64,000 nt of DNA from Epiperipatus broadwayi (Eukaryota; Onychophora; Udeonychophora; Euonychophora; Peripatidae), in NCBI GenBank assembly GCA_028023455.1, contig JAQFVV010012395.1, positions 10,970,154 through 11,034,153 of the forward strand, in the 5' to 3' direction. Position 1 is the stretch's first letter; every line of letters starts with the position of its first letter. The notes under the pieces were generated by a model. It was not told the DNA's origin and ran no database searches. It saw only the letters and a list, made by a program, of their open reading frames with translations. This document shows, piece by piece, positions 61,260 through 64,000 of this stretch. The position numbers and the translations under genes are program-made.

Positions 61260-64000
61260 GAAGTGGTGAATTTGTTTTTATATATTTATATAATAAATTT
61301 GATAAATGTGTAAAAAAGTATTACAAATACATAAAAAAATGTTTCAGGTTTTTCCTGGGTTTAAATTTCAATCATGGCTATAATAGACTAATATATTAAC
61401 CACTACATTGTTATATCAACAATATGCTGTACTTCAATAATTTATAGCTGAAATTGTAATTTATTCTGATCATTTTTCAATTTCAAATATTATTTCAACA
61501 AATTAATTTGATTTCTCAATCAAGTTCAAGATTTATTTCTGTTTGGTAATTTGTTAATGAGTTATTGTTATTGGGACAGGGAAGCGGTAAAGATTGCATA
61601 GTAATCTGTTTTGATCAGGCGAGTGCTACACATATATACTGACCATAAAAACATGAAATATAGCAGTAATAAGATACAGCTTTCATATTGAAACATATGT
61701 TTTTATAAACACTGATCCTATGACTTATCTTCAACTTTTTATTATATGTCTGTGCATTTGTATTTGTGAAAATTTCTAAAAAAATTCTTATAAATATTTT
61801 TAGATAAAATTTCTCATTTTGCAATTGTTTATATTCTCCTTACAATATAATAATGTTCAATGAAGCATTGAGCCATAATTTTGTGTATTATATGTTGAGC
61901 ATTTGTCAGTAATAGAAAACAATAGCTTCATCATAATTCAGCATATAATTATTTCTATCTAGAAAATTCTTTTATTAGTATTCTTTTATTCTTTCTTTTT
62001 CTATAAAAAAAATCTTTTAATATAAAAAAAAAAGTTTAAATAGAACTGATATTGATTAAAGTAGTAATAATAATAATAATGTATTTTTATTGTAAATGAT
62101 CTTTTTGTTTACAAGATCGTATACACATTTTAATTATCATTTAGACTGATATTTACCTGCCTTTTGTATATTTAGATATAGTGGTAGTTGGGGGTGGGTG
62201 GGGTGATATTTTGATAATGGAAATAGTGACAAAAATATTAGTGATAATCCTAAAAATATCAGTCTTTTAATAAGATAGAAATTGATAATGTGGCCCACTA
62301 AAGTTAAAATTATAAAAGACTTGTGTTAAATGAACTAGAAAAAGGAAAGTGTAAAAATTTACAATTTGGAAATGAAGATTTTGAGAAAAATAAAAAAGAT
62401 GAATGGGAAAAATAAGATTAGCATATAGAAATGTTGAAAAGGCTAAACAATAAGATTATTAAGGAAATTATAAATCAGAAGAGGGCTTTTTTTTGGCATG
62501 TATTTAAAGATAGTCAAATTTTAAATAATACATTAAAAATCATTTGAAAGGAAACATGAGTGTTAGGGGAAAAGAATGATTTTTATCTAAAAGAGAATAA
62601 AACTGTAAGTATTTAAAAAATAGATCAAAGAACACACACAAAACAATTAAAAATTTGGGTTGATGTATATACCTGTCATTTGTTTGATAACTAATGATAA
62701 CCTTGATACAGATATGTGAACTCAAAATATATAATACAATTCCTTTCATTATAATATGTTTGAATATGCCATTTGAATGAACTTATTTAATTGTAGAAAA
62801 ATTTTATGCATGTTTGTGTGCCTGTATATAAGAGGGTGCTGAGTTATCCCAACTTAGATTGCATTGGTTTGTGGTTAGAATCTAAGTCCTTTAGAGCTGT
62901 CACAAACTTTGACAAGAAACTTTCTATTACAGTTATAGGTGCAAATACTTGGACATCTACTTCATGCTGCTATTATTATAATAATTACAATACATATACA
63001 CTTGTAATAAAATATTATATATATATGTCTGAGAATTGCATTAAATAAATATACATATATTTTATATGTTTTAGAGATAAATTTACTGCTTACAGCTTCT
63101 TTATATCAAAAATATATATTATACTACATATCCTCTTTCTTATTATTATTACCACCAATACTGCATTACTACATTGCATTTGAATTTATTATATTTGAAT
63201 AAAGATTTGTTTGCATATATTTGGTAAGTATTATATCTTGGCAATATAACTCTGTTATGTCCACACACATACATATGAATTGTGATCATTAGTTTCTTCC
63301 GTGGAGAAACTAATCATTGGTAAATTAAGAGTAGTATTAGTTTTTAGTAGTCTAAGAAGATTTTTTTTTTTTTATCATAGTTTTAAGATAAATAAAAGTT
63401 GATACTTTTTTTTTAAGATAAAAAAATCTTAGATCCTGAATATATGACGTATAAACAAAAGTATGTTTGTACTTTTTCAAAATTATAATGTGTAAGGATA
63501 GAGAGGGAAGGGGTTGATTGTCTTACACACACTGTAAAATTTCAAAACAGTTGATTTTATAAAAGATTAAACATAAAAATTAAATAAAAGATATTTTAAA
63601 AGTTTTAAAAGAAAGTTAATATTACATAGCGATTGCTTAATATTTAATTATATGGAGAGATAGCTCTTCAAATTTCAAAAAATTATGAAACAAGTTTAAT
63701 GTTAATGAAAGTACCACCAAATACATTGCTAATAATTATTATTTATATGTGCGTGCATGCGTGTGTGTGATGTATAATTTTAATTATAAAGGAAATCATC
63801 AGATTTTATACATCATACAATATACCATTCAATAGTGTATTGAGAGAGTGGGTATTTTATTTTGATTTTAAAGAAATCAATTATTATGTTCACTCATAAA
63901 TCTTTAATCCAAATTTAGTCTATTTGTTTAATTGAAAAGATTTTTCGATAAAATTTTCTACCATTGTTTTTTTTTTTTAATTTCTTATTCAAAGTGGGAA
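61260..64000. other. AT-rich intergenic DNA
   Basis: No supported gene. Simple tracts: TAA triplets near 62,066-62,080, poly-T near 63,361 and GTGCGTGCATGCGTGTGTG near 63,750. Short open frames show no domain. Confidence 0.5.

Overview
This window looks like nuclear DNA of an AT-rich invertebrate animal. By eye A+T is well over 70%, no bacterial-style operons are visible, and every protein-coding stretch I can identify belongs to a transposable element: RTE-type and jockey-like LINEs, a Ty3/Gypsy LTR element and Penelope-like elements with a GIY-YIG endonuclease. That mix is common in molluscs, chelicerates and flatworms, but I cannot place the species. I recognise no host gene, rRNA or functional tRNA.

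Layout. 0.2-1.8 kb holds the decayed C-terminal half of a jockey-like LINE (minus strand), followed by a palindromic MITE at 1.86-2.03 kb. 5.4-6.4 kb carries two more foldback elements. A tRNA-like T-arm lies at 9.6 kb. A decayed, 5'-truncated RTE is at 12.7-13.8 kb (minus). A complete-length but broken Ty3/Gypsy (Mag-like) element fills 17,493-22,695 (minus) with 615-bp LTRs and a CACAC target duplication. It sits inside a small 28-bp tandem repeat. A pair of ~2.15-kb non-coding direct repeats with internally rearranged modules occupies 25.46-29.76 kb. A second decayed RTE (plus) lies at 31.3-34.0 kb and a 0.72-kb foldback at 37.46-38.19 kb.

The most striking region is 41.28-50.28 kb: a giant foldback with ~2.3-kb inverted arms ending in TGTAAGGGTAG, whose right arm was later hit by a nearly intact 3.4-kb RTE (46.58-50.02 kb). 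Next, 51.6-55.1 kb holds two Penelope-like copies head to head, both ending in a tRNA-like segment. A second nearly intact RTE (56.83-60.13 kb) is inserted, with an 11-bp target duplication, into a member of another foldback family, and a further member of that family follows at 60.6-61.26 kb.

How the parts relate. The RTE copies encode an APE-type endonuclease plus reverse transcriptase in one long frame, but each young copy carries different disabling lesions. The foldbacks and MITEs encode nothing and must have been moved or made by machinery from elsewhere. The nesting gives a relative order: foldbacks first, then RTE insertions, with an internal RTE duplication most recent. The remaining DNA is AT-rich intergenic sequence with microsatellites and no supported genes.
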